Source: an uncultured Pseudomonadota bacterium
Lineage (GTDB): Bacteria > Pseudomonadota > Alphaproteobacteria > RF32 > CAG-239
Reading direction: 5' to 3'
Length of the DNA stretch: 42,140 nucleotides
Assembly (NCBI GenBank): GCA_949295025.1
Contig: CASFJK010000011.1
Coordinates: 1 to 42,140 of the forward strand
A model generated the notes under the pieces. That model was given only the letters and a program-made list of their open reading frames with translations. It was not told the origin of the DNA and did not search any database. A program made the position numbers and the translations under genes. This document shows, piece by piece, positions 33,725-42,140 of this stretch (positions within the stretch are counted from its first letter, which is position 1; each line of letters starts with the position of its first letter).

Positions 33725-33753
33725 AAGGGCTTGGCAATTTTCTGCCAGCCCTT
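33725..33753 (-). terminator. Element-supplied terminator for tRNA-Thr
   Basis: AAGGGCTTGGCA pairs with TGCCAGCCCTT with one bulge, eight bases downstream of the encoded CCA of tRNA-Thr. It differs in sequence from the hairpin beyond the left repeat, so the tRNA acquired a new terminator with the element. Confidence 0.6.
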
Positions 33754-33762
33754 ATAAATCAA

Positions 33763-33838
<76 letters not shown>

Positions 33839-33889
33839 TTTATTTCGGCTGTTAATCTATATCATCAAAATCTATAAATCAACCCTATT

Positions 33890-35230
33890 TTACAGGTTAT
33901 TAAACAGCCTGATAAATTCGGCACCGCGTTCTTCAAAGCTTTTAAAACAATCATAACTCGGAGCTGCCGGTGAGAACAAAGCCATCTTTCCTCCAACCTT
34001 TTGCAACTCTTTATACATTTTGCTTACGGCTTCGGCAAAGTTAGTTTCTTCTAAAACAACAATATCTTTTCTCTTCAAAACCTCTTTTAAGGTTTGAGCT
34101 ACTCTTGCACCGGTTTGGAATAATGTAACCACAACTTTGACATTTTTATCTTGATTGATAAACTCTGCCAATTCGTGATAATCTTGCACACGATCATATC
34201 CGCCCAAGAATATGCCCAAAGGAACATTAAAAGACTTCAATGCCGCCATTGCCGTTTCCGGAGCGGTGGAGATACTGTCATTAATAAACAAAATGCCGTT
34301 CTTTTCACCAACTTTTTGCAAGCGATGAGGCAAACCATTAAATGTCTTAAAACTCTCAACCGCTTTATTGGTATCCAAACCTAAATATTTGATAACCGAT
34401 AAAACACCGGCCATATTATCAAGATTATGGAATCCTTGCAATTTGGTTTCTTCAATATGAAGTAAAGGCTTTTCATTTTCGCACAAAACATTATCAATCT
34501 CAGCAAAGCTTTCTTTCTTATTATAATAGCGATATGGCAAATTGTAAGTGGCACAATATTTTTTCAGCTTATCACATTTATCATTAACAAAACAAACATC
34601 CCCTGTTTGCTGATGAGCTACCAAATGAACTTTATCGCGATAATAATTTTCATGGTTTTGATGCCAATCTATATGCTCTGGAAACAAGTTGGTAAACAAT
34701 ACAATCTTGGGCGACACACTCAAATCGCTACACTGATAAGATGATAATTCACAAACCACATAATCATGATTTTCTGGCAATAGCTCAATTAACGGACGCC
34801 CGATATTTCCGCCCAATGCCACATCTTTACCCAAAGATTGCAATGCATGATATAACAATGAACTGGTTGTGCTTTTACCTTTTGAACCAGTCACGCCAAT
34901 TACGGTTGTTTGCGGACGATTTTTTAACATTTCCGATAAAAATATATCTGATGATGAAGTAACTTTCACACCCTTTGCTTTGGCTTGGACTATCTCATCT
35001 TTATAAATACTTACCCCAGGGGAACGAATGATAACATCTACCTTATTCAGCAACTCATCAATAGCTTGGCCATGATAAATTTTTAATTCAGATTGGGCTA
35101 TTTCAGAATCATTATACAAATATAAATTTTGATATTTTACATTGGCCTGAACAAATTGGGTTAAGGCTAACCCTTCTTTACCCAGCCCCCAAATAAGCAA
35201 GTTTTTATTTTGCAATTCTGATAACAACAT
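33890..35230 (-). CDS. murD2: UDP-MurNAc-L-Ala--L-glutamate ligase (MurD2 type)
   Basis: An ATP-dependent Mur ligase that adds glutamate to UDP-MurNAc-L-alanine in the cytoplasm. The 446-aa protein has the N-terminal nucleotide-binding loop W-G-L-G-K-E-G, ATP loop G-V-T-G-S-K-G-K-S-T (residues ~112-121), E-L-S-S-Y-Q (~160), N-L-F-P-E-H-I-D-W-H and the C-terminal P-H-R-L-Q...N-D-S-I-S-T-A-P. Classical MurD has N-D-S-K-A-T-N there; the S-I-S-T form is typical of MurD2, which uses L-Glu. The partner murL lies directly upstream, its stop sharing one base with this start. Assignment to MurD2 is well supported by this pairing. Confidence 0.88.
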   Translation of the reverse strand: MLLSELQNKNLLIWGLGKEGLALTQFVQANVKYQNLYLYNDSEIAQSELKIYHGQAIDELLNKVDVIIRSPGVSIYKDEIVQAKAKGVKVTSSSDIFLSEMLKNRPQTTVIGVTGSKGKSTTSSLLYHALQSLGKDVALGGNIGRPLIELLPENHDYVVCELSSYQCSDLSVSPKIVLFTNLFPEHIDWHQNHENYYRDKVHLVAHQQTGDVCFVNDKCDKLKKYCATYNLPYRYYNKKESFAEIDNVLCENEKPLLHIEETKLQGFHNLDNMAGVLSVIKYLGLDTNKAVESFKTFNGLPHRLQKVGEKNGILFINDSISTAPETAMAALKSFNVPLGIFLGGYDRVQDYHELAEFINQDKNVKVVVTLFQTGARVAQTLKEVLKRKDIVVLEETNFAEAVSKMYKELQKVGGKMALFSPAAPSYDCFKSFEERGAEFIRLFNNL

Positions 35231-36567
35231 TAGAGATATTCCTTAAATTTTTCCGGCAAACAATGTTTTTCTGATGGCGTGAAAACTTGCTCTTGCCATT
35301 TTTGTAAAGTGCTTAATCCGTATTTTTGTTCAACCAACGGATAAAGCTCTTTAACAAGCGGTTCATTTTGCCATTGCGGATTTTGCGATAACAAATACAT
35401 GGCAACGCAACATTCTTCCTTTTCACCGACACATTCAAACGGCTTATGATTGCTCAAGCCGAGCAACTCTTCAAAACCCTGCTTTTGTGCTACATCTGCC
35501 AAAATGTTTTTGCCAACGGCTTTTATTAAATCTTGCTTATCCATAAACGGCGCCAAAGCCAAAAAGACAAAGCGGCATTTATCACATTCGCCGCACCAGC
35601 GCTCCAGTCTTTTTTCTTTATCAATTTTGAAAGCCTTATTGCAGCTGGTAAAAACTTGATGATATAGCTTTAACTTAGCAAAACGTCTGGCAATATCTAA
35701 CTCTGACAACGGACGCAAGAAAGAAAAATAGTTAAAGTTTTTGAGCATATATTTATGATTAAAGGTATTAAACATTTGCTCAAATTCTATCGATTTGCTC
35801 CATTGGTGATTAACCTCAAAATGATCATCACGGACTAAGTTGCCGACATTGGCTGAACGCTCATTACCCATAGCAACTTTATCATAGCCATAAAGCACGG
35901 CTGCCAAAGTCATGCAAAAAGCATAAATACCGCTAATTGGCACATGACCGTTATACACCCCTTCTTGACTATTTAAGGCAATCAGCTCGGGCGAGATTGT
36001 TCTTGTGAACTCGATTTCAGGACAACCGGAAACTTCGATACATTCTTTAATCGGACGGGGACGACCTTGAGCTATGCAGACTACATTTTCGCCATGAGAT
36101 TTTAAGGTTTCCAAAACGACATTAGAATCTTTACCGCCTCCAATCGGGACGGCGGTTAAATCCGGCAAGTTTATATCCGAAGCCTCTTCAATGCTTGATT
36201 TTTCTACATAAGGAAAATTTATCTTACCACTCAAATTTAACCCGTTGCGCCAAGAAAATTCGCCTAAACCTTTTTCATAAAAGGTATTAAAAAACTCGGC
36301 TTGCTCCTTATTTAAGCAACCACTCTCTACTGCCATCTTTTCCGGAACAAAAGCTTTGTAATAGCTGATACCGCAAGCTATATGCAAAAAGAACAGAATT
36401 TTGTTAACGGCTTCCTTTTCTGCCAACGTCAAATTGGTTTTAGCATTTTTAAAACAAATCGTTTCGGTAAAAGAATAAGCCTCATCAAAAGCATAATCCA
36501 AAAATGCCGTAGCAGACTTTTCATCATAGCGACAAGCCACAAATCTAAATTTTAAAATATTACTCAC
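35230..36567 (-). CDS. murL: UDP-MurNAc-L-alanyl-L-glutamate epimerase MurL
   Basis: ATP-dependent enzyme that converts the terminal L-Glu of UDP-MurNAc-L-Ala-L-Glu to D-Glu, so that glutamate racemase is not needed. Visible motifs: P-loop-like P-I-G-G-G-K-D-S-N-V (residues ~140-150), G-N-E-R-S-A-N near 235, and C-terminal W-C-G-E-C-D-K-C-R-F-V-F-L-A-L-A-P-F, a Cys cluster typical of MurL. I chose GTG 36567 (445 aa) behind GAGG; the upstream ATG 36633 would add a Lys/Arg-rich stretch overlapping the MscS gene. It overlaps the mscS-like gene by eight bases and murD2 by one, so the three are probably co-transcribed. Confidence 0.87.
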   Translation of the reverse strand: MSNILKFRFVACRYDEKSATAFLDYAFDEAYSFTETICFKNAKTNLTLAEKEAVNKILFFLHIACGISYYKAFVPEKMAVESGCLNKEQAEFFNTFYEKGLGEFSWRNGLNLSGKINFPYVEKSSIEEASDINLPDLTAVPIGGGKDSNVVLETLKSHGENVVCIAQGRPRPIKECIEVSGCPEIEFTRTISPELIALNSQEGVYNGHVPISGIYAFCMTLAAVLYGYDKVAMGNERSANVGNLVRDDHFEVNHQWSKSIEFEQMFNTFNHKYMLKNFNYFSFLRPLSELDIARRFAKLKLYHQVFTSCNKAFKIDKEKRLERWCGECDKCRFVFLALAPFMDKQDLIKAVGKNILADVAQKQGFEELLGLSNHKPFECVGEKEECCVAMYLLSQNPQWQNEPLVKELYPLVEQKYGLSTLQKWQEQVFTPSEKHCLPEKFKEYL

Positions 36568-39055
36568 CTGTCTTATCCTCAGACTTTTTGCTTTTGACTT
36601 TTTTGCTCTTTTTTTCCTCTGCTTTAACTTCACTTTGCAACTTTTTCAGTAATGCCTTTTTAATATCGGCATCGCCCAAAGTAATGGTCTGTTGCGGGAA
36701 CGGAATTTCGATACCCTCTTCTCTGAATCGGCGGTCGATTTCAAAGCGCAAATCACTCGGAATAATCCAACCTGTCCAAATATCACTGGTATAACAACGC
36801 AATTCAAAATCTAAGCTGCTGGGGCCAAAGTCTTTAAAAATAACACTCGGAGCAGGTTTTTTCAAAACGCGTTTATGGTTTTCGGCACACTCAAGCAAAA
36901 TTTCTGCCACACGACGTGTATCTGAGCCATAAGCTACACCAACATTAATAGACATACGAGAAGAATTGTCGCTATGAGTTAAGTTGGTTACCGTGGTTGA
37001 CAATAAGTTTGCGTTTGGAATAATCAAACTGGTTTTTCTAAAGGTTTCTACTTCGGTGGCTCGAATGTTAATTTGTTTTACGCGACCTTCCTCACCATTA
37101 ATGCTTACCCAATCTCCGACTTTAATCGGTCGTTCAAACAAAATGATGATACCTGAAACAAAGTTGTTTACCACATTTTGTAAACCTAAACCGATACCAA
37201 CTGATAAAGCACCGGCAATCAAAGCAAGGTTTCCTAAATCTCCACCCATTATGGCTATGGCCAACAGCGCCGATAAGACATAACCAATGGAACCAAAACC
37301 AGACTCGAGTGAGGCTTTGATACCTTCATCAATATCCATTTTGCTCAAAACATTTCCTGCTAATCGGCGTTTGAGTACTCTAACAACATTAATGGCTACA
37401 AAGAAAATAACTAAGCCTAAGAAAATGGATAACAAAGATATTTTTATTCCACCAATGCTAAATCCCATAAATATTTTATAAATACTGTGGTTTAAGATTT
37501 CAACAGATACACCCCATAAAGCCAATATCAAATAAATAGAAATCAAAATAAACAGCGGATCTACAACCAAACTTATCCAGAAGTTGAGTTTGGATAAAAT
37601 TCTTCTTTTGATACGGAAATTTTTAGCCCAAAAACGCATCAATAAAATTCGATGCATTATTTCTTCAAATGCTTTGCGGATAATGTATAAAAATCCCAGC
37701 AAAATGAAGGTCATAATAATTCGATTCATGATAAATGCCGACAAAAACGGATAACCACAAATCGCTACTAAACATAAAACTATGGCGGCTACGGTTGTGA
37801 AAAACGTAATTTTGAAAGAAGCACTTTCTCCGTCATCTTCTTGTGTTTCTTCGTCTTCCTCTTCAGGATTTTCATTTTCAACTTCTGGTAAGCCATCCCA
37901 TAAACTGCGACGAACGATCAGCCAAATGAAAAAGGCTTTTACAAAGCAACCTATGGCACTTATATAGGCAGATAAATCTATATTGTAATCTGAGCGGTCT
38001 GATACATGCTCTAAAAAGCCAAACAAACCTATGGCATAAATCATACCATAGAAAGCTGAAGCCATGCTTAAAGCTTTGTCATTATTGACATTAACCAAGC
38101 GCCATTTTTCATTATATGGAGCAAAAACAACACGAGCAATGGCTCGACCTAATAAAACATATAAAGAATAGAACAAAAAGCTTCCAATTACGGTTGCAAA
38201 ATAGCCGCTTAATATTTCTGAAGATGCAATCCAAATCAACATCCCGACAATGATACATGACGGAATGACGCCATAGCCAATTGCCACACAAATAGCGGCC
38301 GAAACTTTTTTGCCATATCTGGGATGTTCAATATCTTTATCATAGCCAAATTTGCGCATTATCAATAAACGCAAATAGACACCTAATACCAAGCTTAAAA
38401 CAAAAATGAAAACTGCTGGAATACCATTACTATAAACTTTTGTTTTTTCTGTTTGGCTCAAACCTTCATACCAATTTATAGGCGAATAAGCTATATCATA
38501 AATAAAACTCAAAAGATATTTGTTTGCTTCAAAAAAATTGGCCGGATTTATCAATGGATTTTGCTTATTGAACAAATTTCCAAACAATTCTTTGCTACGT
38601 AAATTTAAGATACGCGTATCTGTTTCATCCAAACGAGCTAAGATGACATCTGCCTCGGCAACTTTGCCCTTTTGAGTATCTAATTCAGCCGTAAATTCTT
38701 TGCGCTTTTGAGCTAATAATTTTGACTCTTTGCCGCCTTCAGGAACCTCACCCAAAGCATCTAGCTTTTTCTGAGTATATTGCATATCTTGTTGCAATGT
38801 TTTTTTGGCATCGAGAGCCAAGCTACGCATGGTTGACGATAAGCGGATACTTGCTTGTAAATAATCCGGTTTAGCGGAACCGCTTTTTAAGATTTTATCC
38901 ATATCATTCAGCATGGTACTGAATTTCATATAATTAAATTCAGTTAAGGTTTCTCCCGTCTGTGTGGTTATGTCTTTATTTTGAGCATAAACATTATTTA
39001 CACTCAAAACACAGCAGAAAAATGAAAAAAGCAAAAGCGGTAAAATCTTTTTCAT
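36560..39055 (-). CDS. Large MscS-family mechanosensitive channel
   Basis: An 831-aa inner-membrane channel that releases solutes on hypo-osmotic shock. A signal peptide (cleavage after V-Y-A, ~residue 24) precedes a periplasmic helical domain (~25-200, DUF3772-like), about nine or ten membrane segments (~210-640) interrupted by an acidic loop (E-N-E-E-D-E-E-T-Q-E-D-D, ~395), and the MscS core: pore helix with G-A-L-S-V-G-I-G-L-G-L-Q-N-V-V-N-N-F-V-S-G, then beta domain F-E-R-P-I-K-V-G-D-W-V. The tail is Lys/Glu-rich. It precedes murL, which starts inside its last codons. Confidence 0.93.
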   Translation of the reverse strand: MKKILPLLLFSFFCCVLSVNNVYAQNKDITTQTGETLTEFNYMKFSTMLNDMDKILKSGSAKPDYLQASIRLSSTMRSLALDAKKTLQQDMQYTQKKLDALGEVPEGGKESKLLAQKRKEFTAELDTQKGKVAEADVILARLDETDTRILNLRSKELFGNLFNKQNPLINPANFFEANKYLLSFIYDIAYSPINWYEGLSQTEKTKVYSNGIPAVFIFVLSLVLGVYLRLLIMRKFGYDKDIEHPRYGKKVSAAICVAIGYGVIPSCIIVGMLIWIASSEILSGYFATVIGSFLFYSLYVLLGRAIARVVFAPYNEKWRLVNVNNDKALSMASAFYGMIYAIGLFGFLEHVSDRSDYNIDLSAYISAIGCFVKAFFIWLIVRRSLWDGLPEVENENPEEEDEETQEDDGESASFKITFFTTVAAIVLCLVAICGYPFLSAFIMNRIIMTFILLGFLYIIRKAFEEIMHRILLMRFWAKNFRIKRRILSKLNFWISLVVDPLFILISIYLILALWGVSVEILNHSIYKIFMGFSIGGIKISLLSIFLGLVIFFVAINVVRVLKRRLAGNVLSKMDIDEGIKASLESGFGSIGYVLSALLAIAIMGGDLGNLALIAGALSVGIGLGLQNVVNNFVSGIIILFERPIKVGDWVSINGEEGRVKQINIRATEVETFRKTSLIIPNANLLSTTVTNLTHSDNSSRMSINVGVAYGSDTRRVAEILLECAENHKRVLKKPAPSVIFKDFGPSSLDFELRCYTSDIWTGWIIPSDLRFEIDRRFREEGIEIPFPQQTITLGDADIKKALLKKLQSEVKAEEKKSKKVKSKKSEDKTGE

Positions 39056-39087
39056 CGGAATATTCCTTTTAGCTTTATGATAATAAA

Positions 39088-40092
39088 TTATTTTCCTAAC
39101 ATTAATTTCATAACACTAAATGCGTTTTTGGCAACGCCGACACGTAAGTTATCAGCAACACACCAGAAACTAATGCCGTTTTCAACCGAGACGTCTTGAC
39201 GTAAACGGCTGACATAGACCTCATTTTCCCCTTGAACATCACTCATGGTAACATAACCGCCATTAACGTGTTTATCAAAAACAACGACGCCTTCGGTTTT
39301 GCTCATAAGAGAGCGAACATCTTCAACATCAACCTCATCGGCACATTCAACATTGACAAACAAGCCACAACCGATAAATGCTGGAATGACAGCGCAGTTG
39401 GCATGAACTTTGACATTGCCGTTCAAAACTTTTTTGGTTTCGGCATTCAAAGCCCATTCAGTTTCAGTTTCATCCCCCAAGAAGTCACCTACTTGCGGAA
39501 TGACGTTAAATGCAATTTGCTTATTGAAAACTTGTTGATCGTCTACAAGAGAATCGTTCATATAAATTTTTCTGACTTGGTTGAATAGCTCATCCATTCC
39601 TTCTTTGCCATAAACCGAAGTGGAGCTATATGATGTGACGACCAAACGGTTAATCAGATATTTTTCATTAACCTTGCTTAAAGGCAATAACATTTGTGTA
39701 ACTGCAGCAGAAGGAATCGAAACCAAACCACGTTTTGCGTCATTGATTTTAGCATCATTAACACCGGCCACAATCATCGGAACATCTTCTTCTGCAAAGA
39801 AAGCAGAAGATGTATCAATAACTTTAATTCCTTTGTTCAAAGCTTTTGGAACATAGCGTTTGGCTAATTCTGCCGTGGTTGCAAAAATGGCGACATCAAC
39901 TTTACCAAAATCAAAATCATCTAAATTATAGACATCCAAGTCATCATCTTCGCCATAAGAAACTTGGTTACCCAATACAGATTTATAGTCAACAGCAAAA
40001 ACATCTTTAGCTTTGATACCGTCTTCTTCCAAAAAGCTCAAAATTTCTCGTCCGACGCTTTCCATTACGCCGACAATTGCAATCTTTGTCAT
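39088..40092 (-). CDS. Aspartate-semialdehyde dehydrogenase homologue lacking catalytic residues
   Basis: A 334-aa protein that aligns along its whole length with Asd (V-I-D-T-S-S-A-F, P-M-I-V-A-G-V-N, I-A-F-N-V-I-P-Q-V, W-C-V-A-D-N-L). Key positions are changed: the active-site P-N-C-S-T-x-Q reads P-S-A-A-V-T-Q (Cys to Ala); the C-x-R-I-P-V-x-x-x-H segment reads C-A-V-I-P-A-F-I-G-C, losing the substrate Arg and the catalytic His; and the N-terminal G-A-T-G-A-V-G loop reads G-V-M-E-S-V-G. So it is unlikely to reduce aspartyl phosphate. It may be a structural or regulatory paralogue. The frame is intact and looks expressed, hence CDS rather than pseudogene. Confidence 0.82.
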   Translation of the reverse strand: MTKIAIVGVMESVGREILSFLEEDGIKAKDVFAVDYKSVLGNQVSYGEDDDLDVYNLDDFDFGKVDVAIFATTAELAKRYVPKALNKGIKVIDTSSAFFAEEDVPMIVAGVNDAKINDAKRGLVSIPSAAVTQMLLPLSKVNEKYLINRLVVTSYSSTSVYGKEGMDELFNQVRKIYMNDSLVDDQQVFNKQIAFNVIPQVGDFLGDETETEWALNAETKKVLNGNVKVHANCAVIPAFIGCGLFVNVECADEVDVEDVRSLMSKTEGVVVFDKHVNGGYVTMSDVQGENEVYVSRLRQDVSVENGISFWCVADNLRVGVAKNAFSVMKLMLGK

Positions 40093-40193
40093 TTACGAAT
40101 CATCCTTTTTGTTATCAATTCTTTTTTTACCTCTCTATATCATCTTTTTTTAAAGCTTACCAACATTTTTTTTAAAACTTTGACATTTATTGA

Positions 40194-40222
40194 TTGACAG
40201 ATTTTGGACAAAATTATATATT
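40194..40222 (+). promoter_or_regulatory. Strong sigma-70-like promoter
   Basis: TTGACA (40194-40199), a 17-base spacer and TATATT (40217-40222). Transcription would start near 40229, ahead of the small ORF at 40255. Confidence 0.7.
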
Positions 40223-40254
40223 TTATCCGTTTTAAGATTATTGTAGTTATTGTT

Positions 40255-40371
40255 ATGAATGGATTGATTGATTCTTTGTTACTGGGGAAACAGTCGGTTG
40301 TTTTTGACGATGATGATAATAAGCTTAAGGCTCTTGCTCCGAAAATCGGGGAAGATATTTTATTAATTTAA
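40255..40371 (+). CDS. Small ORF, 38 aa
   Basis: Begins M-N-G-L-I-D-S-L-L-L-G-K-Q and ends G-E-D-I-L-L-I, with an acidic D-D-D-D run in the middle. It lies 26 bases after the predicted transcription start and stops 14 bases before the next gene. No Shine-Dalgarno sequence is visible. It could be a small protein or a leader peptide for the downstream gene. The amphipathic, non-random composition favours real coding, but evidence is thin. Confidence 0.4.
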   Translation: MNGLIDSLLLGKQSVVFDDDDNKLKALAPKIGEDILLI

Positions 40372-40385
40372 TTCTTTTTTATTTT

Positions 40386-41867
40386 ATGAAAAATTCTCAA
40401 TTTGTAGCAATTATCATTGCTATCGTTACGCCGATTGTAAAATTATTTCCAGCTTGGGCGCTAAAGTACACAAAAAAATCAAACAAGTATGCTGAGAAGT
40501 TCCAGCTTTCTGCTATTGAAGAGAAAAAGTATCTCTTAAAGCATCCGCAATCTGCAGCATGGGTTGTAGAAAGAATTTGGCACTTGCAAACACGCAAGTA
40601 TTTCTGCAAGCCTAATGATATCAGGCCTGAATTGCTTGAAATTTTCATCAGCGTCATCAATAATGGCACAATCTTTGATGTTGCTTATGAAATCGTCCCT
40701 ATGGATGCAATTAGGGCTAAAAGCTATACGCTTGATGCCGAACGCATTATCAAAGTATGCAATGATAATGTAAATTATCTTTACATTCTCGCCGACAAGC
40801 AACCGCAAAGTTTTACGGTCGACGTGGTTAAGAAATTAGCTTCCAATCGTCAAGAAGCCTATTTTTCTTATCTTTTCACAAAATGTAACTGGGAAAAATT
40901 GATGGAGTTGGACATCATCCTTTTTGAGGAAGCTAAAAAAAGCAAGGTGGCTGAAAGTTGTCTTTCTTTTTTGATGGGGTTAAATGATTATCAACCAAAT
41001 CTATCTGCAGAACAACTTACCACTTTGGGTGATAAATTTGAAGAATGGTGCCAAAAGGCTAATGCGTTACTGGTTATTCAACGGATGACCGAATATTGGC
41101 AAGAGCATAAAGATTTTCAGCATATTTTCAATATGTTGAAACGCCTTACCAAAGTAGAGGCATCGCAAAAACGCAACGACATTGCTCAGTCTTTGTTAAA
41201 GATTTTGCCTCCAGATTTGAGCGAGGAGAGTATCTATTTGTTGTTAGAAAATGGCATTGCCTGTCCTAGCGCTTTTAAATTTTTGCTAGACAAGAAAGAT
41301 GAAATAAACATTAACTACAACTTAAGTCTTTGCATCTCTCAAAACGTGGAAGGAAAAATAGTAAACAGCGCTTTTGAACGCTTTAGCATTGAACAAAAAA
41401 GAACTTTACTGTCAGCTTTAGCAAATGATGGCATACTTTCAAAAGAAATGCTGAACAAAGCTCCTAATGAAACAATAAAAAAAGAATTGTTGATGATTTT
41501 GGAAGAAAAAGCTCAAATCAAATGGTTCAAACCTTTGCTCAGAAGTGCTTTTGGGGAACAAGACATCAATATCTTGGAAAATTATTACAAACAAGGCAAA
41601 ATTTATAAAGCCTTGCAAGATTTAACTTTTCAAGATAGTCGCTGGGTAGAAATATTTGTTAAGCATAACTGGTATGATAATAAACATACATTAATGCTTA
41701 TGCAAAGCGTTTTTATTGACAATATTTTAGAGTTCATAAAAAGATATGGAGTTACTCAAGAGCAATTTGAAGCCTTACTGACAGGAACAAATGCTCATCT
41801 GGCTCCGCAAGCTCGTCTTTTTTTGAAACCTAATAATGAAGATAATGCTTTCTGTGATGGAAAGTAG
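40386..41867 (+). CDS. Hypothetical 493-aa alpha-helical protein
   Basis: I do not recognise a family. The N terminus has one hydrophobic stretch (A-I-I-I-A-I-V-T-P-I-V-K-L-F) at residues ~8-22 that may be a signal anchor. The rest is regular helical sequence of about 30-40-residue units (for example I-F-I-S-V-I-N-N-G-T, L-L-E-N-G-I-A-C-P-S-A-F-K-F-L-L), which suggests a HEAT- or ankyrin-like solenoid. No catalytic motif is visible. It follows the small ORF and a good promoter and ends at a clear terminator, so it forms a short transcription unit of its own. Confidence 0.7.
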   Translation: MKNSQFVAIIIAIVTPIVKLFPAWALKYTKKSNKYAEKFQLSAIEEKKYLLKHPQSAAWVVERIWHLQTRKYFCKPNDIRPELLEIFISVINNGTIFDVAYEIVPMDAIRAKSYTLDAERIIKVCNDNVNYLYILADKQPQSFTVDVVKKLASNRQEAYFSYLFTKCNWEKLMELDIILFEEAKKSKVAESCLSFLMGLNDYQPNLSAEQLTTLGDKFEEWCQKANALLVIQRMTEYWQEHKDFQHIFNMLKRLTKVEASQKRNDIAQSLLKILPPDLSEESIYLLLENGIACPSAFKFLLDKKDEININYNLSLCISQNVEGKIVNSAFERFSIEQKRTLLSALANDGILSKEMLNKAPNETIKKELLMILEEKAQIKWFKPLLRSAFGEQDINILENYYKQGKIYKALQDLTFQDSRWVEIFVKHNWYDNKHTLMLMQSVFIDNILEFIKRYGVTQEQFEALLTGTNAHLAPQARLFLKPNNEDNAFCDGK

Positions 41868-41900
41868 TTTATCAATCTTTCTATATTAATTAAACATTCA

Positions 41901-41936
41901 AACACTCTGGCTTGTGAAAGTCAGGGTGTTTTTTTA
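41901..41936 (+). terminator. Rho-independent terminator
   Basis: AACACTCTGGC pairs with GTCAGGGTGTT allowing two mismatches (41901-41930), followed by six further T residues. Confidence 0.75.
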
Positions 41937-42111
41937 TTGGATAAACATAAAATGCGGCCCTTAATTTAATAGCCAATTTACAACTATTACTGAGAATATA
42001 TTGTTCTGGCAACATAATATTTTACATCTCCTCATATTTTGGTTGCAAAAAAAAAAAATGATTTATTATAGATAGTATAGGCTTTAATTCTATTATTCAT
42101 GGAGGCGTATT

Positions 42112-42140
42112 ATGATAAAATCTGTGTTAACCTGTTGTCG
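42112..42140 (+). CDS. Start of a further gene, cut by the window end
   Basis: ATG at 42112 with GGAGG (42101-42105) six bases upstream. Only nine full codons are visible, beginning M-I-K-S-V-L-T-C-C. The upstream 175 bases contain a possible TTGCAA / TATAGA promoter (42043-42072). No function can be assigned from so little. Confidence 0.6.

Overview
The window is AT-rich, densely coded bacterial DNA. Sec, peptidoglycan and bactofilin genes mark it as Gram-negative. The RHH_4-type ribbon-helix-helix protein, the FtsB-like/pgpA/bactofilin content and the low GC fit an uncultured, host-associated alphaproteobacterium. This taxonomic reading is inference from gene content; no rRNA gene is present.

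Layout. 1-2 kb: the 3' part of a large cysteine-rich repeat protein and a small membrane protein. 2-6 kb: a leftward TPR / MoxR ATPase / DUF58 / TPR cluster. 6-11.4 kb: uvrD, then yajC-secD-secF ending in a strong terminator. 11.5-17.4 kb: gpsA, a secreted protein that seems to start at ATA, a YbaK-type deacylase, a histidine phosphatase, a NUDIX hydrolase and several unknowns. 17.4-17.9 kb: tRNA-Val(GAC) beside a partial duplicate of its own 3' end plus terminator. 18-26.3 kb: N-formylglutamate amidohydrolase, lytic transglycosylase, an RNase J-like protein, an RHH protein, mntP, a DUF4186 protein, smpB, bactofilin with an M23 endopeptidase, pgpA and an FtsB-like protein.

26.45-33.81 kb is an integrated mobile element of about 7.4 kb inside tRNA-Thr(CGT). 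It is bounded by a 48-bp direct repeat of the tRNA 3' part (one mismatch). It carries a tyrosine recombinase overlapping a KAP-type P-loop NTPase, three lipoproteins (two are tandem paralogues), a highly structured non-coding block, an HUH-like Rep/relaxase candidate, a Cys-rich zinc-finger-like protein, an AlpA/excisionase-like HTH protein and one unknown gene. Tandem GTAGCCCC octamers with an 11-bp period lie just inside both ends and look like integrase arm sites. No phage structural genes are visible, so it reads as a satellite-like or mobilizable integrative element with a possible defence ATPase.

33.9-40.1 kb: a leftward run of an aspartate-semialdehyde dehydrogenase homologue that lacks its catalytic residues, a large MscS-type channel, and an overlapping murL-murD2 pair. 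The pair predicts the alternative route to D-glutamate in peptidoglycan: L-Glu is ligated first and epimerised on the nucleotide precursor. 40.2-42.1 kb: a good promoter, a 38-codon small ORF, a 493-aa protein of unknown function, a terminator and the start of a further gene.
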